From NCBI GenBank assembly GCA_964602655.1, contig CAZRSF010000003.1, positions 1-64,000 on the forward strand: 64,000 bases of DNA, in the 5' to 3' direction. The position numbers and the translations under genes were made by a program. Below are positions 26,202 through 35,316 of the stretch, one piece after another. The stretch's first letter is position 1; each line of letters begins with the position of its first letter. Origin of the DNA: Moduliflexus sp964602655. Lineage in GTDB: Bacteria; Moduliflexota; Moduliflexia; Moduliflexales; Moduliflexaceae. The notes under the pieces were generated by a model. It ran no database searches, was not told the DNA's origin, and saw only the letters and a program-made list of their open reading frames with translations.

Positions 26202-26769
26202 CTATTTATATGCCAATAATAGTATAACTTTTTGTTATTCAAGGAGTTACAAACAAATGATCACTATAAAAAATGTGTTCGACTCGCATTATGAAAAGTC
26301 GTAACTCTTTTATAAACAATAAAGATCATATATTAGCGCGATCTCGACTCGAAAAAAAATCAAATTTATAAGTTACCTTACGTAAGAAGTTAGGTATTTA
26401 TCTATATTCTTTAAATATAAGGAAACTTATTTCAATTTATCCGACCTTCGTTTTCGGTTTGTTTGCAAGCGTTTCCCCGGTTTATTGTCAGCACTTCGGA
26501 CAGTCGCCGCAGCCGCTCGCAGTCATTCTGGCGCTCATTCGTTGTACGCTTGAGGAACTCGCCACAGACGACGCCATCTCGCGCTGTTACTTCTTGCGCC
26601 TCAAACACCCGCCCCCCTGATTGCCAAAGCAATAAATGAGGTAACGAACTCATCCCGATTTATGATGCTATTTCTGCTTGACACGTTTTTTAATATGCTC
26701 GCATCAATAATTTAAAAGTAGCGCGTTGTAAAATATGGGTATCCTTATGCTAAGGAGGTTGTTGAAGGT
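26202..26769. other. AT-rich intergenic stretch
   Basis: The first 220 bases (26202-26425) are strongly AT-rich, with AGGAGTTAC near 26240 and a matching GTAACTC near 26300 and a CTTACGTAAG palindrome near 26380. The rest (26430-26690) has normal composition but only a doubtful minus-strand 73-codon ORF. A TTGACA lies near 26679 without a matching -10. No gene is supported. Confidence 0.5.
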
Positions 26770-27510
26770 ATGTTCAGCTTAACATCAGTCTATATCGCCT
26801 GCACCATTTTTGGCGCCGGAGTCACCACGATTGATATGTTGGGGCTGCTGGGAGACTTATTTCATGAGTCCGGCGGCGCGCATGACGCCAGCAGCCATAA
26901 CGATCACGGTGGTTTTCATGGGGATCATACTGGAGCGTATGGCGAGCACGGCAATTTTCACGGGGATCATGGCGGCGTTCATAGCGACCATGACATGTCC
27001 GTCGGCGAACATGCCGGCGCTCACGCCGACGCGCAAGGGCATTCTGAAGAACTTGCTCATGCGGATAAAGGCTCAGTATCGGCGCATGAAACCTATGTTG
27101 AGCGGAACGTTTTGGGGCAAATCCTGTCTATCGCGCGGAGTCTCGTGCATTTTTCACTCGGTTTCGGTCCAGTGGGCTTATTTGCCACGCTCACCGGCAG
27201 AGGCGCGCTTGCAAGTGTCGCGTGGAGCGTGCCGGTTGGCGTCGTGGCAATGATTGGAGGACGCCTGTTGCGCCAGTTACAGCGGCAGCGCCTGGATTCG
27301 CAACTCACCGACGCGGATATGATTATGGAACGCGGGGAAGTGCTGGTGTCAATCGGTCAGGGACAGATCGGCAAAGTGCGCCTGCTGGTCGAGGGCATCT
27401 ATGCCGAACGATATGCGCGGGCGCATGACCCGACGAAAAGCTTGCCAGTAGGGACGTCGGTACGAGTGGTGGATGTCTCCGAGGAATGTGTCTATGTCGA
27501 GGAAGAGTAA
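26770..27510 (+). CDS. NfeD/YqiJ-like membrane protein with His-rich insert
   Basis: A 246-residue protein: an N-terminal membrane segment (about 5-30), a loop at 32-106 with 16 histidines in patterns such as HGDH, HSDHD and HAGAH, two membrane segments (about 125-165), then a C-terminal OB-fold-like domain (RGEVLVSIGQGQIGKVRLLV ... GTSVRVVDVSEECVYVE). OB-fold NfeD-type proteins work with SPFH (flotillin-like) proteins in membrane microdomains. The two genes that follow are SPFH proteins. The His-rich loop would bind divalent metals if exposed, which is inference from composition. A strong AAGGAGG precedes the start. Confidence 0.8.
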   Translation: MFSLTSVYIACTIFGAGVTTIDMLGLLGDLFHESGGAHDASSHNDHGGFHGDHTGAYGEHGNFHGDHGGVHSDHDMSVGEHAGAHADAQGHSEELAHADKGSVSAHETYVERNVLGQILSIARSLVHFSLGFGPVGLFATLTGRGALASVAWSVPVGVVAMIGGRLLRQLQRQRLDSQLTDADMIMERGEVLVSIGQGQIGKVRLLVEGIYAERYARAHDPTKSLPVGTSVRVVDVSEECVYVEEE

Positions 27511-27550
27511 CAACAGGTAAGGTCTTCAATACACGAAAAGGAGTGTCATT

Positions 27551-29020
27551 ATGAATCAACTGATTCAGTTGTTAATGGGCGGACCAGCCGCCGTAGTCGG
27601 TGGTATCCTGGGCGTGGTTTTGTTTTTCGCGATTATCGGGATGGCGAAATCCATCGTTCGGGTGATGCTGCCGGATAAAATTCTGGTCGTAACCGGTCGC
27701 CGAAAAAAAGTCAAGGGCGGCAAAGATTTCGGATTCACGGTGGAACGCGGACGAACGCATGTCTGGCCGTATTTCAACCAGATCGCCAATCTGGATTTGG
27801 GGATTTTACCGATTAACGTGAAGGTAGATGGCGTGAACTCGGCGAACGGCATTGCGGTTGGCGCGGACGCGACGGCCTGCGTGTGCATTGATGACGATAA
27901 TGAAGCGATGCTCTATTCCGCCGTTGAACGGTTGATGGGGAAAACCCGCGATGAAATTCACGCACAGATCAAACAGACATTGGTCGGAAATTTTCGCGGC
28001 GCGTTGAATAAAGCGACGCCGTTGCAGGCCATCGGAATGGGCGACGCAGAAAGCGAGACCAAAAGTCTGCCTGCGCCAGAACAACCTGCGGAAAGCGACG
28101 ACACGCTGCTCGATTTGACGAACACGAAAGTAACCCTGCCAGGCGGCAAGCTTCCGGCGGTAAAACCCCGCGGCGGTCTCGTTGAAGGCAGCGAACGCGC
28201 CCATTTTCGAAATGAACTGTTGAACGATATTAACAGCGATTTGTCCCATTTCGGGATGCGCGTCGTATCGGTGTCGCTGCAAAATATCTGGGATGGCTCG
28301 AATTATATTGCCAATCTTGCGCAGAAGACCTTAGCGCAGAAGCGGCAAGAGGTCGAAATCGAGGAGAAACGCTTGCGGGCGATTGCTCTGCAATCGGAGT
28401 CGGATGCGCAACGGCGGAAAACCGTCGCAAAAAATCAGGCGGATGAAAAGATTCTGCGCGCCCAACAGAAAGCGGAAGTCTTTCGCCGCGAAAGCGAGGC
28501 GTTGATTCAGCAAGCCCGACTGGAAGCCGATAGCGGTACTGTTGGGGCGCAGAATACCGGCGAACGCGACATTCAGGAACAATTAGTGGAGTTGCAAAAA
28601 CTCAAAAATACCTCGAACGTGATTCTGGAAGCCGAGGCGCGGCAGAAGGCGGCGATGACGATTGCTCAGGGGGAAAAAGAAGCGGTCAACATTCGGGAAA
28701 AAGTCCGTAACCATCTATTGCGCCAGAAGGCCGAAATGATCGCCGACGCTGGCGATTTAGGCAAAGTCGTGCTGTTCATCAAACAGCAGCTCCCGCATCT
28801 GTTCGAATCCTACCGTCAGCATGTGCAGGGCTTGCGCGTGGATTCGTTCGTGATTATGGACGAAGCCACCGGATTCAATGGCGCAGTCAACCGAGGACCG
28901 GCGGCCTTTGTGGATTTTCTGAACTATCTTGAACAAGGTTTTGGCGTGAGCGTGCGAGAATTGTTGAGCGCGAATCTTCAGCAATCCTCCCAACCGCTTC
29001 CGACACAGAAGGAGGAATAG
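27551..29020 (+). CDS. SPFH/flotillin-like protein 1
   Basis: A 489-residue flotillin-type protein. An N-terminal membrane helix (10-35) leads into an SPFH domain (ILVVTGRRKKVKGGKDFGF to about 250). A long Ala/Glu/Gln/Lys-rich coiled coil follows (about 255-400: KRQEVEIEEKRLRAIALQSE...), then a short C-terminal domain. An acidic insertion of about 45 residues (SLPAPEQPAESDDTLLDLTN) interrupts the SPFH region. It probably forms oligomeric cages or microdomains with the next gene product and the NfeD-like protein. It has an AAAAGGAG site and is the second gene of a three-gene operon. Confidence 0.9.
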   Translation: MNQLIQLLMGGPAAVVGGILGVVLFFAIIGMAKSIVRVMLPDKILVVTGRRKKVKGGKDFGFTVERGRTHVWPYFNQIANLDLGILPINVKVDGVNSANGIAVGADATACVCIDDDNEAMLYSAVERLMGKTRDEIHAQIKQTLVGNFRGALNKATPLQAIGMGDAESETKSLPAPEQPAESDDTLLDLTNTKVTLPGGKLPAVKPRGGLVEGSERAHFRNELLNDINSDLSHFGMRVVSVSLQNIWDGSNYIANLAQKTLAQKRQEVEIEEKRLRAIALQSESDAQRRKTVAKNQADEKILRAQQKAEVFRRESEALIQQARLEADSGTVGAQNTGERDIQEQLVELQKLKNTSNVILEAEARQKAAMTIAQGEKEAVNIREKVRNHLLRQKAEMIADAGDLGKVVLFIKQQLPHLFESYRQHVQGLRVDSFVIMDEATGFNGAVNRGPAAFVDFLNYLEQGFGVSVRELLSANLQQSSQPLPTQKEE

Positions 29021-29022
29021 TC

Positions 29023-30525
29023 ATGCTCGCCTTTATTGCAACCCTACTGACCCTGATCGGATTGACCATCGTGTTTCAGATGATCTCGAAAATGAAAATC
29101 GTCGGCGGGAATGAATTAGGAATCATTTCCGGAACGAAAGGCGATCAGAAAGGCTTTTCCACCGTCAGCGGCGGGCGCGTCTTCGTGTTTCCGCTGTTCA
29201 ACCGATTTGCAAAAATAGACCTGACGCCGCACACCATCGAAGTCATCGTAGAATCCGCGATTGCCGCTGGAATCGTGCCGTTGAACGTCAAATCCACCGT
29301 CAGTTTTACGATTGCTTCGAACGAAGCCGGACGCAATCGCGCCGTCACCCGGATTCTTGAAATGACGCAAGACCCCGCCGAACTCCGCAAGGTCGCGAGC
29401 TCGATCATCGAAGGTCATCTGCGCGACGCCATCGCCTCAATGACGCCGGAACAGGTGATGCAGGACAAAGATGTGCTGGTGGCGAACATGATTAATGTCT
29501 GCAAAACCGATCTGGAGAACATCGGAATTGAGATTACAACCATGAATATTGCGGACGTGGAAGATCATCGGCTGAAAGGCGTGGATGAGCCGGATTTGTA
29601 TATCGCGCTGCTGAAACGCATCCAGACCACCAATGCCGAAACGCAGGCGCGAGTGGCGAAAGCGACGGCAGACGCGACGGCATTCGAACAGCAGGAGCAG
29701 CGCCGGGCGGAGGTGGAAGTGCGGCAATTCGAAAACCTCTACCAGAATATCGCGGCGGAGACGCGCGTCAAAGTCGCCACTGAAGAGCAGCGCAAAGCGA
29801 TTGGCGTGCAAAAAGCATTCAGCGGTTCTCAGGCGCAGGTGGCCGGATTAAAAGCCACGATTGAGGCGGAAAAACGCGGAATCGAAATGTTGACGAAAAA
29901 ATTCGAGGCTGAAATCATCACGCCTGCGCAGGCGGAACAGGAACGGCTCATTTTGGAAGCCAAGACCGAATCGTCCCGAGTACTCGGCAGGGCTCAGGCG
30001 GAAATAGACCAGTTGAAACAAACCTTCGAGATATTGGAGAAAAGCGGCGAGGCCGGGCTGAAAGCGTATATTATCGAAAATTTCCGCGGCTTAGTGGAAG
30101 CGTTCTCCGAGACGCTGTCATTTTTCCCGGTCGAGCAGCTTGCAGTGATGACGGGCGCGGAAGGCTCGCATCAGCCGATTTCCGCGATTCATCCGAATGC
30201 GATTGCTGAGGAAAAGAACAAATTGCTGGCAGGCGCGATTTCCTCCGCGTTGAGCAAAGAGAGGGCACGCAAACGTCAGCCTGCCGCTGTGACAAGCAAG
30301 GAACGTACCGCTCAACCCGCGATTGCGCCTGCCGAGCCGCCGTCAGCGCAGAATATCGAGCAATATCTGCTTCACGACTTGACCGTCAGAGAAGACCCGA
30401 TGACTGAACTTGAGGAGGCCATTGACGTGATTGAAGACATCAGTCTTGAGGACGCGAACCTCGCGAAACCGAAAAAACCAGCGGCGAACGTTCCAAAGAA
30501 ACCGCCGCGCCTGCCGAAGCAATAA
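29023..30525 (+). CDS. SPFH/flotillin-like protein 2
   Basis: A 500-residue paralogue of the preceding gene: membrane helix (2-22), SPFH domain (NELGIISGTKGDQKGFSTVS to about 200), long coiled coil (about 205-330, rich in KATADATAFEQQEQRR-like sequence), then a C-terminal tail rich in Ala, Pro and Lys. It lacks the acidic insertion of its neighbour. It starts 3 nt after the previous stop with AAGGAGG inside the upstream coding end, so the pair is translationally linked. Hetero-oligomers of the two are likely. Confidence 0.9.
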   Translation: MLAFIATLLTLIGLTIVFQMISKMKIVGGNELGIISGTKGDQKGFSTVSGGRVFVFPLFNRFAKIDLTPHTIEVIVESAIAAGIVPLNVKSTVSFTIASNEAGRNRAVTRILEMTQDPAELRKVASSIIEGHLRDAIASMTPEQVMQDKDVLVANMINVCKTDLENIGIEITTMNIADVEDHRLKGVDEPDLYIALLKRIQTTNAETQARVAKATADATAFEQQEQRRAEVEVRQFENLYQNIAAETRVKVATEEQRKAIGVQKAFSGSQAQVAGLKATIEAEKRGIEMLTKKFEAEIITPAQAEQERLILEAKTESSRVLGRAQAEIDQLKQTFEILEKSGEAGLKAYIIENFRGLVEAFSETLSFFPVEQLAVMTGAEGSHQPISAIHPNAIAEEKNKLLAGAISSALSKERARKRQPAAVTSKERTAQPAIAPAEPPSAQNIEQYLLHDLTVREDPMTELEEAIDVIEDISLEDANLAKPKKPAANVPKKPPRLPKQ

Positions 30526-30547
30526 TCGAGTTGACGATTTCATCATT

Positions 30548-30576
30548 GTAGAGACGCCCCGTTAGGGCGTTTCTAC
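30548..30576. repeat. GTAGAGACGCCCC palindrome
   Basis: GTAGAGACGCCCC-GTTA-GGGCGTTTCTAC, between the convergent SPFH operon and cheA. It may serve as a bidirectional terminator. A partial CCTGAGAGGTCTGA element follows at about 30604-30618. Confidence 0.75.
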
Positions 30577-30628
30577 GTTATAAAAGCCCCCGCCGATTTT
30601 TGAAACCTGAGAGGTCTGAATTTTGTCG

Positions 30629-32938
30629 TTACTTCAAACACGCGTCAACCGCCTGTAATAGCGTTTGCTCATCAAACGCGCCTTTGACGATATACGCGGC
30701 AGCCCAGGCCTCCGTTGCGCGCTGTTGGTCGGCGACGCTCGATTTGGCGCTGACGATGATGACGGGCAGATGCCGCAGCGTCTCATCGCGTTTAATCGCA
30801 TAAGTGAAGGCGATGCCATCCATTGTCGGCATTTCGATATCCGTAATCACGGCGTCTATGCTGGCGCTGCGCAGCAATTCCAGCCCTTCCGAGCCATCCT
30901 CGGCCATGAGCACTTCGTACCCGGCGTCTTCAAGAATGCTGCGGTGGACTTCGCGAGAATTGGGCGAATCATCCACTAATAAAATTCGCGGAACCATTCG
31001 TTTTGAACTGGCTGATTCTCCGGCATGTTCAGTCTCTTTTTCAACGGGTGGCGGCGTAAAGGCCGCGCCTTCCAACAACAGATCTGCGGAGCGAATCAGG
31101 TCTCTCACAAACAGGATAATCACCACGTTGCCGCGCACGGTGGTCGCGCCCGCCACATTCTTGACTCGTTTCAGGCAGGAGCCAAGATGTTTGATGACAA
31201 TTTCGCGCTCCTCGATCAAATCATCCACCACAAAGCCAAGACGCCGTTCTTCCGCCTGTAAGACAATCACGGTTTTGCGGTCATCGCCACGCAAATACCC
31301 GCGTGCGTCCGCATCAACCGGCGTCTGCCCGCCATACGGATACGCTGAGAGCAGATACCGCAGATCGATAATCGGCAGCAGCCCATTGTTGTAAGCGACC
31401 ACTGGAGTTTTGCCGAGATGTTCGATCTCGCCCGGCACAAGATCGAATGTTTTTTCCACAGCAACGGTCGGAAGAGCGAACACATCATCCGCCAGCCGAA
31501 CGAGCAAGGCGTTCATCATGGTCAACGTCAGCGGGAGTTTCAAGAGAAATTCCGCGCCGCGCCCGGCCTGCGAGCGAACTTCGATTTCGCCCTGTACGCG
31601 GTCAACATGCTGTCGCACGATGTCAAGCCCGAAGCCGCGCCCGGCAATATCGTCCACCGTCTCGGACGTGCTGAAGCCGGGATGAAACAGCAGATCGAAC
31701 AATTCCTGTTCGCTGACGGTTTTCATATCGCGGTGGGAGAGCAAGCCTTCTTTCAGCGCGCGATCTCGAATCCGCGCCGTCTGAATCCCCTGTCCATCGT
31801 CTGCGACCGTCATCACGATGCGATTGCCTTCCTGATGCGCGGAAATCGTAAGCGAGCCGGTCGGGTTCTTGCCATAACTTTTTCGTTTGTCCGGCGCTTC
31901 GATGCCATGATGCAGCGCATTCAGCGCCAAATGAATCAGCGGATCGCGCATTTCTTCGATAATCCGGCTGTCAATGCGCGTCTCTTCTCCCTCGATGCGC
32001 ACATCCACCTTTTTACCGAGCTTTCTCGCCGTCATCCGCACAAGGCGCGGCAACAGCGCAAAAATCCTGGCCGCCGGCACCATGCGAATGCCGATGACCT
32101 GTTCTTGCAGGTGATTGATGGCTAAACGCATTTGCTGCCCGTCGGCTCGCACCCGCTTAAACAGGCTTTTCGTCTCCTGAATCAGCACGCTGTTGGTCTG
32201 CTCCAATGCGTCGGCAATCTGTCGGATTCCCGCTGTTTGGGCGGATGTGCCATGTCCGTCTTGCGCGACGCGCTGTAATTCCGCGATGCGTTGACGATGT
32301 TCGCGAAGCACGTCCAGCATGGCAGGATACGCGCCCCATTGCCCTTCATAGCGGTGCTGGTTGATGATCAATTCGCCGACCAGATTGAGAATGGCGTCCA
32401 AATCCCCGGTATGAATGCGGATATATTGCTGCTCTTCGACCTCTTCAACCGGTTCGGCATTATCATCTGGTTTCGGCGGAGCCGCGACTGGCTGCGTCTG
32501 CTGCGATTTCAGGACTTGCGCTTGCAAATGCGGCACGTGAATCTCTTTTCCGGCAATCACATCGGCGAAGAGGCGCGAAAATTGTTCGAGATCGGCGGTG
32601 CGCTTCACATTTTTCGCGACGCCTTCGACAAGATAATTAATCGTATCGAGGCAATAAAACAGCAAATCAATAATGTTGACGCGCAATTCCAGATGCCCGT
32701 CGCGGATTTCCACGAGCAGGTCTTCCATTTTATGGGCTAATGCGCTGACATCGTGATACCCCATCATGCGAGAAGATCCCTTGAGCGTATGGGCGATCCG
32801 GAAAATCTCTTCAAGCAACTGGCGATGACTTCCCGGATGTTCTTCTAATTGGAACAGACGTTCCGTAATACGCCGGATATGGTCGTTGACTTCGTCTCGA
32901 TATTGCGTTAAAAAAAATTCTCGATTCATCGTTGCCAT
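30629..32938 (-). CDS. Hybrid CheA-type histidine kinase with receiver domain
   Basis: A 769-residue chemotaxis-type kinase. Domains in order: Hpt (1-110, phosphorylated His50 in RIAHTLKGSS); a linker; a dimerisation region (about 165-290); a HATPase_c domain (about 300-440, N-box HLALNALHHGIEAP, then VADDGQGI and GRGFGLDIV); a CheW-like domain (about 445-590); and a C-terminal receiver (about 640-765) with phosphoacceptor Asp700 in AVITDIEMP. It is of the class that controls type IV pili, development or second-messenger output as often as flagella. No cheW, cheY or cheB gene lies beside it. The start could also be the ATG three codons in. Confidence 0.93.
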   Translation of the reverse strand: MATMNREFFLTQYRDEVNDHIRRITERLFQLEEHPGSHRQLLEEIFRIAHTLKGSSRMMGYHDVSALAHKMEDLLVEIRDGHLELRVNIIDLLFYCLDTINYLVEGVAKNVKRTADLEQFSRLFADVIAGKEIHVPHLQAQVLKSQQTQPVAAPPKPDDNAEPVEEVEEQQYIRIHTGDLDAILNLVGELIINQHRYEGQWGAYPAMLDVLREHRQRIAELQRVAQDGHGTSAQTAGIRQIADALEQTNSVLIQETKSLFKRVRADGQQMRLAINHLQEQVIGIRMVPAARIFALLPRLVRMTARKLGKKVDVRIEGEETRIDSRIIEEMRDPLIHLALNALHHGIEAPDKRKSYGKNPTGSLTISAHQEGNRIVMTVADDGQGIQTARIRDRALKEGLLSHRDMKTVSEQELFDLLFHPGFSTSETVDDIAGRGFGLDIVRQHVDRVQGEIEVRSQAGRGAEFLLKLPLTLTMMNALLVRLADDVFALPTVAVEKTFDLVPGEIEHLGKTPVVAYNNGLLPIIDLRYLLSAYPYGGQTPVDADARGYLRGDDRKTVIVLQAEERRLGFVVDDLIEEREIVIKHLGSCLKRVKNVAGATTVRGNVVIILFVRDLIRSADLLLEGAAFTPPPVEKETEHAGESASSKRMVPRILLVDDSPNSREVHRSILEDAGYEVLMAEDGSEGLELLRSASIDAVITDIEMPTMDGIAFTYAIKRDETLRHLPVIIVSAKSSVADQQRATEAWAAAYIVKGAFDEQTLLQAVDACLK

Positions 32939-33035
32939 GCCGAATGTTCTGCCTGACGCAGTCGTGTCCTGTCAAGCGAAAATCCTTATTTTTGCTGAAG
33001 AAGTTTTCTCTTGACACTTTTCGTCGTCTTTGTCC

Positions 33036-33064
33036 TTGACGGGAATGCTTACCGCGTGTAGAAT
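33036..33064 (+). promoter_or_regulatory. Promoter of the receiver/ATPase regulator gene
   Basis: TTGACG (33036-33041), a 17-nt spacer and TAGAAT (33059-33064), about 97 nt upstream of the start codon at 33161. Confidence 0.6.
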
Positions 33065-33160
33065 ATGTTTTCGTGTGTTGCACATTGATGTGTCGTTGTA
33101 TCATGCACCCGTTGGCGTTCAGCCAATCATTTCAACCTCGACTGAGATGACACCTGAAAG

Positions 33161-34045
33161 ATGAATATCTTATTGATTGATGATGACGTGAATCTCCTCA
33201 AAATGTTGCGACGCCCTTTAGCTCGCGTCGGATACACCATTACAGAAGCGACAGACGGGAAACAGGGCTGGGATAGGTTTGTCGAGCAGCCCAGCAAATT
33301 CGATGTCATCATCACGGATATTAAAATGCCAGTGCTGACGGGTATTGAACTGCTCAGGCGGCTTCGCGACCGCGAATACGACGTGCCGGTCATCATCATT
33401 ACCGGTTACGAAGACATCCGTTCTTCAATTGAAATCCTACGATTCGGCGCGTTCGATCTCTTGCTCAAACCCTTTAATGCTCGCGAACTGCTGGAAATTC
33501 TCGGAAAACTCCAGACCCTTCAGGACATTCAAAGAAAGCGCTTGCGAGACCTGCCGTTTTTTACAGAGCAGATGCAGATTTCCATTCATAGCCAGCCCGA
33601 TATGATTCCCTCCGTTGTCGCCTTTCTTCAGGATCGCCTGAAACTCTACTGCAAACTGCACAAGTTGAATGTCCGCAATATTGGTCTCTGTCTGCATGAA
33701 GCCCTTGTCAATGCGGTGATTCACGGGAATTTAGAGATTCCGTCCGCGCTCAAAAACGACTCGCCGGAAGAATTCGAGCGCCTGCTCTGCGAACGGGCTG
33801 TGATCCCGGAATATGCCAACCGACAAGTCGCGATTCGGGGGCAAGTGACGACCAGCCAACTTCAAATCGAGATTGAGGATCAAGGGAAAGGATTCAATCC
33901 CCAAATCCTCGACCTGTCCGACCCAACCAAAATGATTCCCAGCGGTCGCGGACTGCTGATTATTACGGCATTTATGGATCGCGTTTCCTGGAATCGTTCC
34001 GGGAATTGCATTACGATGATTAAATATCTCACGCCTCATGAATAA
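33161..34045 (+). CDS. Response regulator with RsbW-like ATPase output domain
   Basis: A 294-residue protein. Residues 1-120 are a receiver domain with acidic pocket IDDD (6-9), phosphoacceptor Asp53 in IITDIKMPV and the conserved Lys in LLLKPFN. Residues about 145-290 are a HATPase_c domain of the RsbW/anti-sigma type (N-box LCLHEALVNAVIHGN, then IEDQGKGFNP and GRGLLIITAFMD). It would act as a phosphorylation-controlled anti-sigma factor or kinase of an anti-anti-sigma protein, but no such partner lies nearby. It is divergent from the hybrid cheA gene, which could supply phosphate. Confidence 0.88.
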   Translation: MNILLIDDDVNLLKMLRRPLARVGYTITEATDGKQGWDRFVEQPSKFDVIITDIKMPVLTGIELLRRLRDREYDVPVIIITGYEDIRSSIEILRFGAFDLLLKPFNARELLEILGKLQTLQDIQRKRLRDLPFFTEQMQISIHSQPDMIPSVVAFLQDRLKLYCKLHKLNVRNIGLCLHEALVNAVIHGNLEIPSALKNDSPEEFERLLCERAVIPEYANRQVAIRGQVTTSQLQIEIEDQGKGFNPQILDLSDPTKMIPSGRGLLIITAFMDRVSWNRSGNCITMIKYLTPHE

Positions 34046-34049
34046 AGAA

Positions 34050-34074
34050 TAGCACACTGGCCATCAGTGTGCTA
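34050..34074. terminator. Hairpin after the regulator gene
   Basis: TAGCACACTG-GCCAT-CAGTGTGCTA, a perfect 10-bp stem five bases after the stop codon. No T-tract follows, so termination is likely but unproven. Confidence 0.6.
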
Positions 34075-34093
34075 TGTCCGATAATTTCCAGCC

Positions 34094-34915
34094 ATGACAA
34101 ATTTTTTTTCTGCTGTTACGCCGCCTGAAACCATGACACAGCCAGCGTATTGGTGTATCTTTCGCCGCGACGCGATTCTTGTCCGGCAAACAACCAACAC
34201 AATAGAACTCCCCCAGGGTATCCGCCTTCGCGACTTCGGCCTGACGGCGATCAGGACGCAATATCTCGGCACGCTTGATGGAACGCCCTGTTATACCGCT
34301 GAAATCGCGCCGGATGATACTGAGCCGGACGGCCTGACCTTCACAGGCTTGCGAGAACTCTTTTACGGACTGCCGGAAGACTTGTATCGGCTTGCGGGAC
34401 GGGCGTTTCTGATTATGGACTGGGATCGCGCGCATCAATTTTGCGGGCGCTGCGGTCACCCGACCGAACAAGTCGCCGCAGAACGCGCCAAACGCTGCCC
34501 GCGCTGCGAATTGACGACGTATCCGCGCATTTCGCCCGCCATGATTACGGCAGTCGTGAAAGACCGGCAGATTTTGCTGGCACGATCCAGCCGGATGCCG
34601 ACCGGGATGCACAGCGTCCTGGCCGGATTTGTCGAAGCGGGCGAGACGTTCGAAGAATGCGTGCAGCGGGAAGTGATGGAAGAAGTCGGGCTTGAGGTGA
34701 CGGATATTCGCTATTTCGGCAGCCAACCCTGGCCGTTTCCGAATTCGTTGATGGTGGCGTTCACCGCCAAATACGCGGGCGGCGATATTCGGATAGATCC
34801 CTCCGAAATTGTCTCTGCCGACTGGTACGCGGCGGACAATCTGCCGACCATTCCAGGGCCGTTCAGCGTCGCCCGCCGCCTGATTGATTGGTTCGTTGCG
34901 GAACAGCAGAAATAA
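34094..34915 (+). CDS. nudC: NADH pyrophosphatase / decapping Nudix hydrolase
   Basis: A 273-residue Nudix enzyme that hydrolyses NAD(H) to NMN(H) and AMP and removes NAD caps from RNA. The zinc ribbon has Cys117 and Cys120 (FCGRCGH) and Cys135 and Cys138 (RCPRCE). The Nudix box is at 178-200 (GFVEAGETFEECVQREVMEE). The NudC-specific SQPWPFP is at 210-216. Length and architecture are standard. Ribosome binding is weak (ATAATTTCCAGCC before ATG). It is a single gene bounded by hairpins. Confidence 0.95.
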   Translation: MTNFFSAVTPPETMTQPAYWCIFRRDAILVRQTTNTIELPQGIRLRDFGLTAIRTQYLGTLDGTPCYTAEIAPDDTEPDGLTFTGLRELFYGLPEDLYRLAGRAFLIMDWDRAHQFCGRCGHPTEQVAAERAKRCPRCELTTYPRISPAMITAVVKDRQILLARSSRMPTGMHSVLAGFVEAGETFEECVQREVMEEVGLEVTDIRYFGSQPWPFPNSLMVAFTAKYAGGDIRIDPSEIVSADWYAADNLPTIPGPFSVARRLIDWFVAEQQK

Positions 34916-34918
34916 AAA

Positions 34919-34953
34919 CAGCCCTGTCAAGGTTTGAAACCCTGGCAGGGCTG
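34919..34953. repeat. Palindrome of the CCCTGNCAGGGTTTNAAACC family
   Basis: CAGCCCTGTCAAGGTTTG followed by AAACCCTGGCAGGGCTG, between convergent nudC and the YvlD-like gene. Other members are at 37311, 41322, 53853, 60964 and 61102. Confidence 0.88.
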
Positions 34954-34975
34954 TTGCCTGTTCGAATATCTGCGC

Positions 34976-35316
34976 TTATTTCAACAGCACGGCATGCAAA
35001 ATTCCGCTGATGATGCTAAGCAGTACCGCGCGATAATCGCCGCCGTCCAGGTTTTCACCTTAAAGCCTTCGATCAATTCCGCCACGAGTTTCAGCAATAT
35101 GCCGTCAATCACAAAGGTAAACAGACCGAACGTCACCCAGTTGAACGGCGCGGAGAAAAACGCTAAAATCGGACGAATCAGCACGTTTGCTAATCCAAGC
35201 ACGACCGCGGCGATCAACGCCGCTCCGAAACCTTTGACCTCGAATCCCTTCACGATGTGCGCCACGAATAACATCGCCACCGCGACCAAGCAAAAATGTA
35301 ATATGGTAATTAACAT
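34976..35316 (-). pseudogene. YvlD-like four-helix membrane protein (phage holin family IV type), frameshifted
   Basis: The first about 95 residues form a typical YvlD/mycobacterial holin-like membrane protein (LLITILHF-type start, AAVVLGLANVLIRPILAFFS, NWVTFGLFTFVIDGILL). The open frame then ends with an unrelated RYCLASSAEFCMPCC. Adding one base in the CGCGCG at 35027-35032 restores the expected last helix (AVLLSIISGILHAVLLK) to a TAA at 34976. It is either a recent mutation in a G/C run or a sequence error. The role of the family is unknown, despite the holin name. Confidence 0.75.

Noticed and set aside
26432..26653. 73-codon minus-strand ORF in the gap before the NfeD-like gene
   Set aside because: No recognisable motif or ribosome binding site; charged mixed composition could be chance.
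34981..35316. Phage origin for the holin-like gene
   Set aside because: The YvlD/holin-IV family is a common chromosomal membrane protein and no phage gene lies nearby.
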